Positions 16,919 through 25,745 are shown, numbered from the stretch's first letter. The stretch is DNA of 64,000 bases from Deltaproteobacteria bacterium HGW-Deltaproteobacteria-2 (GCA_002840505.1 PHBC01000006.1:207595-271594); one strand, 5' to 3'. The notes: generated by a model not told the origin, from the sequence alone. Made by a program: numbers and translations.

Positions 16919-18400
16919 ATGAATACATTGCTTATCGTTATAGTCAGCGTTCCGTTTGTTATTGCAATACTCTTTTTTCTTTATCGTTTTCTTGTACAAT
17001 TTACCACTAAACCCGTTATGGAAATAAATCTTTCTCCGTCTGATGATCCGCGATGGTCCGACAAGAAAAAAATAACAGAACTGATGGAAACATTTCAGAA
17101 AAAAGGGTTCGATCTGGCCGGACAGTATGAATGCTGGGAAATACCCGGTCTCATTATAGCGGGCTTTGTGAAGCCGTCGGAACAATTGATCGGCGTAATT
17201 TACGATCATCCTACTGCGGGAATATGGGAGGATCTTTGTATTGAGTATAATGATGGAGAAAATCTCACTGTTTCCAACGCGCCTTTGGGACAGGAAATGG
17301 ATCACATGCCGCAATCGACAAAATTTTATTTGAAGGGGAGTTCTCTGGAGGAACTTCTGGTAAAAATTCTGGCCGAGAGAAAAGATAAGGGGAGGAAAAC
17401 AATAACCAAAGAAGAATTCTCTTCCAATTTCGAGGAAGCGTATAAAAAAGAAATGAAGTGGCGGATGGACAGAGGTGGCCCGACCTCTCTGGAAGTAAAG
17501 AGAGTTGCCGATGAGATGGGCGTTCCTTTGGATAGCGAAAAAATGCAGGCTAAAACCAGGCAATTACAAAAGATATGGATGAAAGAGAAAAACAAGCCCA
17601 GGAAAGTTAAGAGAGGTCTGTATGAGGCAGAGCTGCCCGGAGAATTCCAGAAACCGGAGGAGTTTCATCGGCGGATGGAACAAAAAAGCGAGTCCATGCC
17701 CCAGAAGATGAATATACCGGTTGTGCCCGCTTATATTGTCCTGATAGCGGCAATAAGCTACTGGATATATTTTGGCTTTCAATACAATAAAGTCCATACG
17801 GTTTCCCTTACCGCAGTGATTATTTTTTTGGCAGTCTTTCTATTTTTATTCATTACTTTGATATGGATTAACACACGTAATCAAGCGGCGAAAATGTGTC
17901 CCTTCTTAAAACGAATTGCGGAGCTAAGACCGGGAGCCTTTTTGTTTATAAGCGGGACATTTCCTACGCTCTTCTATGCCAGGGAAGGGTGGCTGGGAAA
18001 AGTTGTTTTTCAGGAAGGTGGCGAGCATCAAGACTCCTGTACCCGTCTGGAAGCGGTAACAAGACATTCCGGGGGATGGCTGTCAATCAGTAAAAAGAAT
18101 GTAATCAGCAAGGTTTTCGGCCGTTCGGACAAGGACAATATTTCCTTACCGGATAACGATTTTGGCAGAAAGTTTACAATGTCAGGCACGGATAAAATGC
18201 TGGCTGAAAAAATGCTCAGCTCCGACATTGCCGGCACAATCATGCGTCTGGAAGAATTTAAAAAGCCGAATATAGAGATTGATGGTAAATCAGTAACAGT
18301 GGAAATAACAGAAAATCTTTTCAGCACGCGCAAAGAAGCCGCACTTCGGCAATTTCTAGAGGTGGCGGAGAATGTTATTGATGTGGTAGTGCAGCGGTAA
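16919..18400 (+). CDS. Uncharacterised membrane protein
   Basis: A 493-residue protein with one N-terminal transmembrane helix (about residues 3-24), a large hydrophilic domain (about 30-265, Lys/Glu-rich after residue 170), two central helices (about 268-285 and 296-318) and a soluble C-terminal domain (about 325-493). No catalytic motif is recognised. A stretch around VFGRSDKDNISLPDNDFGRK and the following beta/alpha part look like a conserved folded domain. The next gene starts 13 bases later, so the two probably form an operon. Confidence 0.75.
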   Translation: MNTLLIVIVSVPFVIAILFFLYRFLVQFTTKPVMEINLSPSDDPRWSDKKKITELMETFQKKGFDLAGQYECWEIPGLIIAGFVKPSEQLIGVIYDHPTAGIWEDLCIEYNDGENLTVSNAPLGQEMDHMPQSTKFYLKGSSLEELLVKILAERKDKGRKTITKEEFSSNFEEAYKKEMKWRMDRGGPTSLEVKRVADEMGVPLDSEKMQAKTRQLQKIWMKEKNKPRKVKRGLYEAELPGEFQKPEEFHRRMEQKSESMPQKMNIPVVPAYIVLIAAISYWIYFGFQYNKVHTVSLTAVIIFLAVFLFLFITLIWINTRNQAAKMCPFLKRIAELRPGAFLFISGTFPTLFYAREGWLGKVVFQEGGEHQDSCTRLEAVTRHSGGWLSISKKNVISKVFGRSDKDNISLPDNDFGRKFTMSGTDKMLAEKMLSSDIAGTIMRLEEFKKPNIEIDGKSVTVEITENLFSTRKEAALRQFLEVAENVIDVVVQR

Positions 18401-18412
18401 TGGTAAAAAATA

Positions 18413-18904
18413 ATGAATGAATGGCATTTAGACATTGATTCCTGGCCGGGTCCCAACCGAAAAAAATGGCCGGACTTGCGGGACATTATTGTGGAAAGCC
18501 CTGACGGCAAACACGTTGCAGTTCTTTATTCGTGTGGTGAAATTGATATTTACAAAGAAGTCGGATTTTTCGCTCTGTTTGAGGAACCGAAGGACTCTCC
18601 ATGTTTATTGCTCCGTCCAAGCGGCCTTGCCTGCCTTATTTCGTCCACCGCCGAAAAATCCATACAATGGATCGGAGATCGGTTTTGTGTGGTCACTCCT
18701 TATAGCCTTAGTCCGAGTTTCTCTTTATCCGGACAGCTCAAACAGTTTTACGGGATAATGGTTTTTGATGTGAGGGAACGCAAGGTAGCATACGTTCCTA
18801 ACGGTTCTCCTGAAGAAGTCATTCCTGCTCTCCCTGATAAACTATCATGGAAAAGTTGGAGAAGGTTGTCATGGTGGCCCAAATTGTGGCATAAAAATAC
18901 ATAA
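18413..18904 (+). CDS. Hypothetical protein downstream of the membrane protein
   Basis: A 163-residue soluble protein rich in Trp, with several beta-strand-like segments (KHVAVLYSCGEIDIY, SIQWIGDRFCVVTPYS, YGIMVFDVRERKVAYVPNG). This looks like a small beta-propeller-like or WD-type blade pattern, but no family is recognised. It follows the 493-residue membrane protein by 13 bases. Function unknown. Confidence 0.65.
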   Translation: MNEWHLDIDSWPGPNRKKWPDLRDIIVESPDGKHVAVLYSCGEIDIYKEVGFFALFEEPKDSPCLLLRPSGLACLISSTAEKSIQWIGDRFCVVTPYSLSPSFSLSGQLKQFYGIMVFDVRERKVAYVPNGSPEEVIPALPDKLSWKSWRRLSWWPKLWHKNT

Positions 18905-18948
18905 ATGTTCACCAAAATAAATAATTGGTTAAGGTGCTTTAGTAAAAA

Positions 18949-19320
18949 ATGAAGGAAGAAATTAAAAAACAAAATCTAAAAAATGAATTTTATACTGCAG
19001 AGAAATGCTTCATTACTGAATTATCCAACACACCGGATGATCCGGACGTGTCCATTGCGCGGGCGAGGGTAGAGCCCGGAGTAACAACCAGCTGGCACCG
19101 TCTTAAAGGAATTACCGAACGTTATGTTATTATCAGCGGCAGAGGGCGTGTGGAAATTGGAGAACATCCGCCACAGGAAGTAACTGACGGCGACATCGTT
19201 TTTATTCCCCCGATGTGCCGTCAGCGCATTACTAATATAGGTAAAAAGGATCTAGTATTTCTTGCCATCTGCTCACCTCGTTTTACGCAGGATGTTTATG
19301 AAGATATCGAGGATCAATAG
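18949..19320 (+). CDS. Cupin-domain protein
   Basis: A 123-residue single-domain cupin. Cupin motif 1 is seen as TTSWHRLKGITERYVIISGRG in two parts (TTSWHRL, TERYVIISGRGRVEIG) with His and Glu metal ligands, and motif 2 as DGDIVFIPPMCRQRITN, in which the usual His is replaced by Arg. Short cupins of this kind bind a metal and act as isomerases, dioxygenases or sensors; the substrate is unknown. Last gene of the 16.2-19.3 kb group. Confidence 0.85.
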   Translation: MKEEIKKQNLKNEFYTAEKCFITELSNTPDDPDVSIARARVEPGVTTSWHRLKGITERYVIISGRGRVEIGEHPPQEVTDGDIVFIPPMCRQRITNIGKKDLVFLAICSPRFTQDVYEDIEDQ

Positions 19321-19369
19321 AGTTTTGTTGTCATACCGGCGCAGGAAACTGTGTCACAATTAACTTTGC

Positions 19370-19478
19370 TGTCATTTCGAAGTCCCGTATGCGCGGGATC
19401 ATACTCCGCGAGAAATCTTGATTCCGGTAATTTTAAAACCCTAAGATTCCTCACCCGCAAGCGGGATTCGGAATGACA
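19370..19478. repeat. Dispersed repeat (family B)
   Basis: TGTCATTTCGAAGTCCCG...GCGGGATC...GAGAAATCTTG...CTAAGATTCCTCACCCGC...GCGGGATTCGGAATGACA. TGTCATTTCG and CGGAATGACA form inverted ends, and GAGAAATCTT pairs imperfectly with AAGATTCCTC. A family A fragment (GTCATACCGGCG) lies just before it at about 19330. Confidence 0.72.
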
Positions 19479-19608
19479 TTTTTCTTATTACGACATAGTC
19501 TCGTAGGCCGGTATAAATCGGAATCGCAAAAGTATAAATTATAATACAGTAGCTTGATTTTATTTAATAATGTTGGTAATTCTAAAACTATAGAAAAACG
19601 ATTTATTG

Positions 19609-19718
19609 TTGAAACTCCAATTCCGAGAGCGACGCGTAGCGGAATTGGCAAGTTGAACAATCCCGCGAAGCGGAGGGTATAATACCCCGCAACTTGCTTT
19701 GGGGTTCATACCCGTGAT
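19609..19718. repeat. Dispersed repeat (family C), multi-hairpin
   Basis: Reads TTGAAACTCCAATTCCG, then a loop with GCGACGCG, CGGAATTGG, CAAGTTGAA, AATCCCGCGAAGCGGAGGGTATAATACC, CTTTGGGGTTCATACCCGTGAT. CCAATTCCG pairs with CGGAATTGG, and TGAAACTCC pairs with GGGGTTCA. Close copies lie at 27892-28005 and 31556-31679. It fills the gap before the GNAT cassette. Confidence 0.78.
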
Positions 19719-19770
19719 ACAGAAGGAAACAGTCTGTGTTTACAGAATTATACAGATTGTATAAACATTG

Positions 19771-20566
19771 TTAGCTGGATGCTTCGCGCTGGAAGAGGAA
19801 TATTATGGATATTAAGATTCGTTTAGAAACCAAAGAAGATTACTTAAAAGTCGAAGAACTAACACGAGAAGCATTCTGGAATTTATATACTCCAGGATGT
19901 GATGAACATTATTTATGTCATATATTGAGAGATCACAAAGACTTTATTCAAGAACTTGATTATGTTGCAGAAATAGATGGAAATGTAATAGCTTCAATTA
20001 TGTATACCGATTCGTACCTTTTAAGTGATGATCAGGAAAAGGTAAAAATTGTATCATTTGGTCCTTTCTGTGTTCATCCTGACTATCAGAGGAAAGGAAT
20101 AGGTACATCATTAATTGAAAAAACAAAATTATTGGTAGAAAAAAGAAATATTCCAGCAATTGTAATTTGCGGAGATCCTCACAATTACTGCAAACATGAG
20201 TTTAAGAATGGAATTGACTACCAAGTAAGTAATATGGATGGAGAGTATCCTTTAGGATTACTTGTTCTAGAGCTTCAGCCTGGTTTTTTTGGTAATAAAA
20301 AATGGAAGGCAAAACAAAGTGATGTATTTATTTTTGAGCATGAGAAAGCCATAGAGTTTGACAAGAAGTTTAAGGAAAAAGAAAGGAAATTTCAGTATAG
20401 TCAAGAGATATTTAAAATACAGATTAGGTCTTTCTTGCAAAAGAATCAGCTAACAACTGCTTCAACCTGACATTTCCTTTGTCACGGTTTGTGCTGCTCG
20501 CTTCGCTCGTTTTACGCACAAACCGCGCCAAGCCCTTCGGGCACGGGAAAGCAGGTTACGCAAATG
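19771..20566 (+). mobile_element. Single integron-type gene cassette (GNAT) with its own attC
   Basis: The unit begins with TTAGCT after G19770 (GTTAGCT, 19770-19776) and ends in a 125-base attC-like site whose left core AGCTAAC (20448-20454) is its exact reverse complement. It carries one gene in the usual orientation, and the stop codon lies inside the attC. No integrase is present. It sits about 10 kb from the array at 7.8-9.5 kb. Confidence 0.68.
19805..20470 (+). CDS. GNAT-family N-acetyltransferase (cassette gene)
   Basis: A 221-residue acetyl-CoA-dependent N-acetyltransferase. The acetyl-CoA loop is VHPDYQRKGIGTSLIEK (residues about 91-107), with the preceding strand VKIVSFGPFCV and the start IKIRLETKEDYLKVEELTRE. 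The acceptor is unknown: small amine, antibiotic or protein. GGAAGAGGAATATT precedes the ATG. It is more AT-rich by eye than the neighbouring priA and is flanked by integron core sites, so it was probably gained as a cassette. Confidence 0.9.
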   Translation: MDIKIRLETKEDYLKVEELTREAFWNLYTPGCDEHYLCHILRDHKDFIQELDYVAEIDGNVIASIMYTDSYLLSDDQEKVKIVSFGPFCVHPDYQRKGIGTSLIEKTKLLVEKRNIPAIVICGDPHNYCKHEFKNGIDYQVSNMDGEYPLGLLVLELQPGFFGNKKWKAKQSDVFIFEHEKAIEFDKKFKEKERKFQYSQEIFKIQIRSFLQKNQLTTAST

Positions 20567-20572
20567 TTAGGA
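20448..20572 (+). other. Long attC-like recombination site of the GNAT cassette
   Basis: Left core AGCTAAC (20448-20454) and right core GTTAGGA (20566-20572). The inside is a long imperfect palindrome: TTTGTCACGGTTTGTGC pairs with GCACAAACCGCG, AACCTG with CAGGTT, TTTCC with GGAAA, and a small hairpin GCCCTTCGGGC is included. CTAACA and TGTTAG close the structure. Size and plan fit long attC sites. Confidence 0.7.
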
Positions 20573-20642
20573 AGCTGACGACCCCGGCCTGCGCCTGGGC
20601 AGGCTGTGCCAACGAAGATAGCGCTTTGATTCAGGACCGGAG

Positions 20643-23051
20643 CTACATGAAGTTTTCCGGATCAACATCCGCGGTAATCTTTACGTTACTGTTTTTGTGT
20701 CTTTGGATAATCTCTCGCGCGATTTGATGCAGCACATTTATGTTCGTGCCTTTGATCAGCATCTGCCAGCGGAAGCGACCTCTGATTTTGGCCAGCGGTG
20801 ATTCCGCCGGGCCGATAATTTCCGTGGTATTTCCATGACGCGCGCTCAGTTTTTTAGCCAATTTGCCTAGACGTTGTGCTTCTTCAACTAAAACGTCTTT
20901 CTTTACGGAAGATAAACGTAAATTGATTATCCGGCCAAACGGCGGATAGTGCAAAGCTTTGCGAAAATCAACTTCTTCTTCATAAAAAGATTTGTAATCG
21001 TGATTTTGCGCGTATTGCAATGCATAATGCTGGGGATTGAAGGTCTGGATTATTACTTTAGCCGGAGAATCGCCGCGTCCACCGCGTCCGGCAACCTGAG
21101 TTATCAATTGAAAGGTTTTTTCTGCGGCACGAAAATCGGGCATATTCATCGAGGTGTCAGCGGAAATTACGCCGACCAGCGTAATAAAAGGGAAGTCATG
21201 GCCTTTGGTAATCATCTGCGTGCCGATTAGAACATCAATTTTTCTTTGCTCCAGTGCATGAAGAATTTTTTCCTGAGTTCCTTTTTGGGAAGTGGTGTCG
21301 GAATCCATTCTTTGAATGCGGGCGTCAGAAAAAAGTTTTTCTATTTCTTTTTCAAGTTTTTGTGTGCCGACTCCGTAACTTAAAATACGGCTGCTTTTGC
21401 ATGATGGGCAGAGAGGCAGAGATTTTATTGTGTAGTCGCAATAGTGACATTTGACCACGCCTTCCGCCGCGTGATTTTTCAAGGAAACAGCGCAATTGGG
21501 ACATCGAAAATTATAACCGCAATCGGCGCAAACTAAAAACGTATCAAATCCACGTTTGTTGAGAAAAAGCAAAACCTGTTCTTTTTGAGCAAGCGTTTCC
21601 TTTATCCCTTCAATCAGGGCGTCGGAAAGAATGGGGACTTTCCCCGATTTTTCCTGCTGTGCTTTCATATCAACTATTTCGACTACAGGCATTGGTCTAT
21701 CGTCCACGCGCCGGGGCAATTCCAGATAAAGGTATTTCTTTGTCTGCGCGTTGAAATAGGTGTGCACACTGGGAGTGGCCGAACCTGCAATTACAACAGA
21801 ACAAGACATCTTTGCTTTCAGAATCGCCATATCGCGGGCGTTATAGCAGAGCCGTTCATCTTGCTTATAGGATGAATCATGTTCCTCATCAACAATAATC
21901 AGTTTTAAATTTTGCAGGGGAGCGAAAAGAGCGGAACGGGTGCCGATAACCAGATTGATCCGACCGCGTTTGATTTGACGCCACTGATCGTAGCGGACGG
22001 ATTCGGCGATTCCGCTGTGAAGAACCGCTATTTTTTGTTCGTCAAATCTTCCCGCAACGCGCGATATTAGTTGCGGTGTAAGAGCTATTTCCGGAACAAG
22101 ATAAATCGCGGAACCGCCGTCTTTCAGAACTTTTTCGATGGCTTTTAGATAAATTTCCGTTTTGCCGCTGCCCGTGACTCCGTGAAGAAGTACCGGCGCA
22201 AAGACGTTTTTCTCCAGATGACGCGAAATCTTTTCCATTACCTGAGCTTGTTGATCGTTGAGAATGATAGCGTCGTTGCTATTGCTAATTGCAGAATCAA
22301 GCGATGCGGTGCGCACTTTTTCTTTATCAGTAAAATTAATGATTCCTTTGTCGCGCAATGCTTTGACCACAGCACCGGAGATATTGGATTTTTCAATCAG
22401 ATTATTGAGGGGTATCGCTCCGGTCTTTTGAATAAAATCAATTAGCTTTCCCTGTTTATCGGTTAATTTTGTCTCAGCGATTTTATCTTGCACGAGCGTC
22501 ACAATTTTTTCGCTTAGAGGAGAAAGTTGCTTACTTTGTCTTTTTTCTATTTGGACAAGTCCAACCGATTGTAATTCCCGAGCCGCAGAAGAAATATTTT
22601 TCAGGCCGCTGATTTTGTTTATATTGTTAAGAGCTATGCCTTGAGGATACTGATGTAAAAATTCCATCAGTTTCTTCTGCGCTGGTGGCAGGTGGATATC
22701 CGTTTCCAATGTCAGAGGAATTATCCAAAAGAAATCTTTCTTTTCCGACCCGGAAGGAATCAGTTCGGCAAGTGTCTTGCCCAGCGGATACATGAAATAA
22801 TTGGCAATCCATTGGTAAAAATCAAGATCGCTGGCGCTGAAAAGAGGTTCATCATCGAGTATCTCAGCAATGGATTTTATACTTTTCAGCTCGCAGGATT
22901 GATTTATCCCGACAATAAAACCGGTGCGTTTTTTATTACCGAAAGGGACAAAGGCACGTTGGCCGATTTTGACTCCCTGCTGTAAATCCGCAGGCACTTC
23001 ATAAGTGAAGAGTTTATCTGATGGGATGTTTAAAGCAATATTCGCATACAT
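20643..23051 (-). CDS. priA: Primosomal protein N' (replication restart helicase)
   Basis: PriA, a 3'-5' DNA helicase that reloads the replisome at stalled forks. The 802 residues show the N-terminal 3'-DNA-binding domain (ANIALNIPSDKLFTYEVP), Walker A GVTGSGKTEIYL (about 290-301), the DEEH box (IVDEEHDSSYKQ, about 387-398), SATPS, and the zinc-binding cysteine pairs CADCGYNFRCPNC, CHYCD, CPSC (about 507-550), then helicase C motifs (GTQMITKGHDFP, QVAGRGGRG). The length is usual for the family. The gene ends next to the GNAT cassette. Confidence 0.97.
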   Translation of the reverse strand: MYANIALNIPSDKLFTYEVPADLQQGVKIGQRAFVPFGNKKRTGFIVGINQSCELKSIKSIAEILDDEPLFSASDLDFYQWIANYFMYPLGKTLAELIPSGSEKKDFFWIIPLTLETDIHLPPAQKKLMEFLHQYPQGIALNNINKISGLKNISSAARELQSVGLVQIEKRQSKQLSPLSEKIVTLVQDKIAETKLTDKQGKLIDFIQKTGAIPLNNLIEKSNISGAVVKALRDKGIINFTDKEKVRTASLDSAISNSNDAIILNDQQAQVMEKISRHLEKNVFAPVLLHGVTGSGKTEIYLKAIEKVLKDGGSAIYLVPEIALTPQLISRVAGRFDEQKIAVLHSGIAESVRYDQWRQIKRGRINLVIGTRSALFAPLQNLKLIIVDEEHDSSYKQDERLCYNARDMAILKAKMSCSVVIAGSATPSVHTYFNAQTKKYLYLELPRRVDDRPMPVVEIVDMKAQQEKSGKVPILSDALIEGIKETLAQKEQVLLFLNKRGFDTFLVCADCGYNFRCPNCAVSLKNHAAEGVVKCHYCDYTIKSLPLCPSCKSSRILSYGVGTQKLEKEIEKLFSDARIQRMDSDTTSQKGTQEKILHALEQRKIDVLIGTQMITKGHDFPFITLVGVISADTSMNMPDFRAAEKTFQLITQVAGRGGRGDSPAKVIIQTFNPQHYALQYAQNHDYKSFYEEEVDFRKALHYPPFGRIINLRLSSVKKDVLVEEAQRLGKLAKKLSARHGNTTEIIGPAESPLAKIRGRFRWQMLIKGTNINVLHQIAREIIQRHKNSNVKITADVDPENFM

Positions 23052-23109
23052 GCAGTCTAACTATCACTTTTGATTTAAAAATGGAATTACTAATGGCACT
23101 CAAATAGTA

Positions 23110-23218
23110 TTGTCATGCGGGACTTGATCCGGCATCCAGAAAACTATGGATTCCTCCGACATTCGTCGGACTTCGGGCCGTTTACTCCGGCGTATGCCGG
23201 ATCCGCCGGAATGACGGG
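23110..23218. repeat. Dispersed palindromic repeat (family A)
   Basis: GTCATGCGGGACTTGATCCGGCATCCAG...CTCCGACATTCGTCGGA...ACTCCGGCGTATGCCGGATCCGCCGGAATGAC, with GTCAT/ATGAC inverted ends and two internal hairpins. It lies between priA and the dksA-like gene. Confidence 0.7.
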
Positions 23219-23270
23219 AGCCGGACTATTATGAGATTGTTAATATTTACAGGATTTTGTTTTCCTAAAT

Positions 23271-23300
23271 AAAAAACGCCCCAATAATAGGGGCGTTTTG
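23271..23300 (-). terminator. Rho-independent terminator of the dksA-like gene
   Basis: On the minus strand AAAACGCCCC-tattatt-GGGGCGTTTTTT: an 8-10 bp stem followed by a T-run, 22 bases after the dksA-like stop. Confidence 0.88.
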
Positions 23301-23322
23301 AGCAAGAATTTATATTGTGAGG

Positions 23323-23718
23323 TTATTCACCTTTTAGTTTTTCCAGTTTTTCCTGCTTGGTTTTACAATCGATGCAAAGAGTAGTAACAGGTCTGGCCAT
23401 CAATCTTTTGTCGGAGATTGGTCCGCCGCAAACTTCACAAATACCAAAAATGCCATCATCGATCCTTTTGATAGCTTCCTGCATTTTCATAATCAGCTTG
23501 CGTTCCCTGTCGCGGATGCGTAATTCAAAATTTCTGTCGGATTCCAGAGACGCTCTGTCGTTAGGATCAGGATAGTTTTCCTTGCCATTGGTCATTTCGG
23601 AAACCGTTTTTCCTGCTTCGCTGAGCAACTCATTTATTTTTTGAGTAAGCAAAGCTCTGTATGTTTCCATTTTGTCTTGCTTTTGTTTTACGTTTGCCTG
23701 TTTTTCCAAAATATTCAC
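23323..23718 (-). CDS. DksA/TraR-family zinc-finger regulator
   Basis: A 131-residue protein of the DksA type, which binds the RNA polymerase secondary channel and, with ppGpp, adjusts rRNA and stress promoters. The coiled-coil part carries PDPNDRASLE (about 51-60), placing acidic residues at the tip, and the C-terminal C4 zinc finger reads CEVCGGPISDKR...CIDCK (about 95-119). A strong terminator follows. Relatives without full DksA function exist, so the symbol is withheld. Confidence 0.9.
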   Translation of the reverse strand: MNILEKQANVKQKQDKMETYRALLTQKINELLSEAGKTVSEMTNGKENYPDPNDRASLESDRNFELRIRDRERKLIMKMQEAIKRIDDGIFGICEVCGGPISDKRLMARPVTTLCIDCKTKQEKLEKLKGE

Positions 23719-23828
23719 TCCTTATATGAAAAAATCGGGTCGTCCTTATTACACAAGTGAATTTTATTTGTAAAGGAAAATCTTTGTCAATATAATTTTT
23801 TTATTATATTGGCTGATATCGTGATAAT

Positions 23829-24332
23829 TCAATTAAAATCAATAACTTTATTGCCGGAACAATAAATTTGTTTAATTTTTTCCACGATATTGGTTGTGGA
23901 TTTCCCCTCTACTTCGGGAATTATGACTACCCTGCCTCCCCATTTTTTTATTTCTTCCCGACCGACAACTTTTTCTTCCGGCCAATCTCCTCCCTTTATC
24001 AGAATATCCGGTTTTAGGTATTTGATCAATTCCAATGGTGTTGACTCTTCAAATATAGTTACAAAATTGATAAATTCAAGAGCGGCGAGAATTTCGGCCC
24101 TTTCTTTTTCATTAATTAAGGGTCTTTTTTCTCCCTTGATCGAGCGCACGGAGGAGTCGCTGTTGAGAGCGAGTACCAGTACGTCGGCGGTTTTTTTAGC
24201 TTCGCGCAAATAACGTACATGGCCGACATGTAAAATATCGAAACATCCGTTGGTAAAAGCTATTTTCTTTCCTTTTTTACGCAGGGCTTCCAGTTTATTC
24301 CGGAGAGCTTCTCTTTCTAAAATTTTATACAT
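23829..24332 (-). CDS. rfaE2: D-glycero-beta-D-manno-heptose 1-phosphate adenylyltransferase
   Basis: A 167-residue cytidylyltransferase-fold enzyme making ADP-heptose for LPS inner core. It equals the C-terminal half of HldE/RfaE as a separate gene. The nucleotide-binding motif NGCFDILHVGHVRYL with HxGH is at about 29-43, LALNSDSSVR follows at about 57-66, and the KGGDWPEEKVVGREEI block is present. Its presence indicates a Gram-negative LPS maker. No kinase-domain gene is nearby. Confidence 0.93.
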   Translation of the reverse strand: MYKILEREALRNKLEALRKKGKKIAFTNGCFDILHVGHVRYLREAKKTADVLVLALNSDSSVRSIKGEKRPLINEKERAEILAALEFINFVTIFEESTPLELIKYLKPDILIKGGDWPEEKVVGREEIKKWGGRVVIIPEVEGKSTTNIVEKIKQIYCSGNKVIDFN

Positions 24333-24352
24333 TCCCGCTCCTTATACTGAAA

Positions 24353-25087
24353 TTAATTTTGGAAGACTCTGGCCAGTGTTAAAACGGAAACTTTTCGAGC
24401 TCCAGCCTTAATTAACGTTTTTGCGCATTCATTAACCGTTGCGCCGGTGGTGTAGACATCGTCAACAAGGATGATATCTTTGCCGGCGATTTTCTCCTTG
24501 TTACTTACTTCGAAAGCCTTCTTGATATTTTGCTTTCTTTCGTCTTTGTGCATACCGGTTTGTGTTTCAGTAAATTTGTGCCTTTTCAGCAAGGAAAAAT
24601 TAACAGGAATTTGCTGTTTTTTCCCTATGGCGCGGGCCAGAATCAGAGATTGATTAAAACCACGTTCGCGGAGTCTTTTAATGTGCAGGGGCACGGGTAT
24701 AATCAAAGAGTAATCAGTGAAATCGATATCAGGAAAGGAAAAGTCGGCCATAAAAGAAGACATCATTTCTCCGATGGATATATTGCGTTTGTATTTAAAT
24801 TGGTGAATAGCGTTCAGTATAATGTTTTCGTAACTGAATACGGCGCGGGCATAAGAAAAATAAGGTCTCTTCTCCAGACAATCTCCGCATAAATGATTCT
24901 CAGCCGGACTATCGGGAAAAGTTGTACCGCAAATGGAGCAGATGCCGCCTTTTATAAAATTAATCTTGTCATTGCAAAGGGAGCAAAACATTTGACGGTC
25001 AAACGGATACAAAATTTCAGAACAGCCCGGACACTGGGGAGGGAAAATAACTTTACTTAAATCATTTAAAACTTCGCCGAAGATCAT
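24353..25087 (-). CDS. comF: ComF-family amidophosphoribosyltransferase-like protein
   Basis: A 244-residue ComF/GntX-type protein. N-terminal zinc-binding cysteine pairs are CPGCSE, CSLCND, CSICGTTF and CGDCLE (residues about 18-83), and the C-terminal phosphoribosyltransferase motif reads DIILVDDVYTTGATVNECAKT (about 201-220). In naturally competent bacteria ComF helps DNA uptake; in others its role is unclear. Its start overlaps the rsfS stop (ATGA). Confidence 0.93.
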   Translation of the reverse strand: MIFGEVLNDLSKVIFPPQCPGCSEILYPFDRQMFCSLCNDKINFIKGGICSICGTTFPDSPAENHLCGDCLEKRPYFSYARAVFSYENIILNAIHQFKYKRNISIGEMMSSFMADFSFPDIDFTDYSLIIPVPLHIKRLRERGFNQSLILARAIGKKQQIPVNFSLLKRHKFTETQTGMHKDERKQNIKKAFEVSNKEKIAGKDIILVDDVYTTGATVNECAKTLIKAGARKVSVLTLARVFQN

Positions 25088-25479
25088 GCCAGTTCCTTGT
25101 TTAATCTTTTTATTTCCTTCTTATTTTCATCAATATTCATCCGGGGCGCATCCCACAGATTTTCTATGTTGTAAAATTCCCGGGCAGGTTCATAAAAAAC
25201 GGAAATTACGACATCATCGTAATCAAGCAGAATCCATTGACCGTTGGTTTCGCCTTCGATACCCATAGGCCTGATTCCCGCTTTCTTTAAGAATTGTTGA
25301 ATAGCTTGAGCGATTGCCTGAACTTCTCTTTCCGATGTTCCACTGCAGATAATCATGTAATCTGTAAAAGCAGAAATTTCTTTTAAATTTAAAACAACTA
25401 TTTCTTTCGCTTTTTTCTGCAGGGTTGCATTGATACACAAAATAAGACGCTCTCTGGTTACATTTTTTTTGGCGGGCAA
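25084..25479 (-). CDS. rsfS: Ribosomal silencing factor RsfS (Iojap family)
   Basis: Binds ribosomal protein L14 and blocks subunit joining when nutrients are scarce. The core reads VVLNLKEISAFTDYMIICSGTSE in two parts (VVLNLKEISAFTDY, MIICSGTSEREVQAIA), with EGETNGQWILLDYDDVVISVF typical of the family. I chose TTG 25479 because AAGGAGG lies 5 bases before it; a further ATG 45 bases upstream would place that site inside the gene. 131 residues. Operon with comF and possibly rfaE2. Confidence 0.92.
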   Translation of the reverse strand: MPAKKNVTRERLILCINATLQKKAKEIVVLNLKEISAFTDYMIICSGTSEREVQAIAQAIQQFLKKAGIRPMGIEGETNGQWILLDYDDVVISVFYEPAREFYNIENLWDAPRMNIDENKKEIKRLNKELA

Positions 25480-25714
25480 ATAAACCTCCTTTTTAAAGCA
25501 TGGGATTTTTGTAATATATGCCACAAATCAGAAGAATTGACAACTTCGCTCTACACTTTCGTTTTTATAAAAAAAATTTATCAGAAAATATGGTTAGATA
25601 ATACTGACATAAACGGATATTGATCTGACATTCAGTGTCAAGCCTCGTATCAACTTCTTTTTCCTCAAATTATTACTTGTGAACATTGTTCATGCTTCCA
25701 TAAATAAATATATG

Positions 25715-25745
25715 TTGACATTATGAAATATGTTCGACCTATGCT
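25715..25745 (+). promoter_or_regulatory. Candidate promoter of the START-domain gene
   Basis: TTGACA (25715-25720) and TATGCT (25740-25745) at 19-base spacing, about 50 bases before the start codon at 25795. The remaining 25525-25714 gap shows no gene. Confidence 0.35.

Noticed and set aside
16901..17563. 220-codon open frame opposite the 493-residue membrane protein
   Set aside because: Antisense shadow with Phe/His/Arg-rich composition; the plus-strand frame is longer, has proper transmembrane layout and couples to the next gene.
19740..19770. A second attC just before the GNAT cassette
   Set aside because: There is a weak imperfect palindrome (GTTTACA...TATAAAC), but no core pair in the right places.
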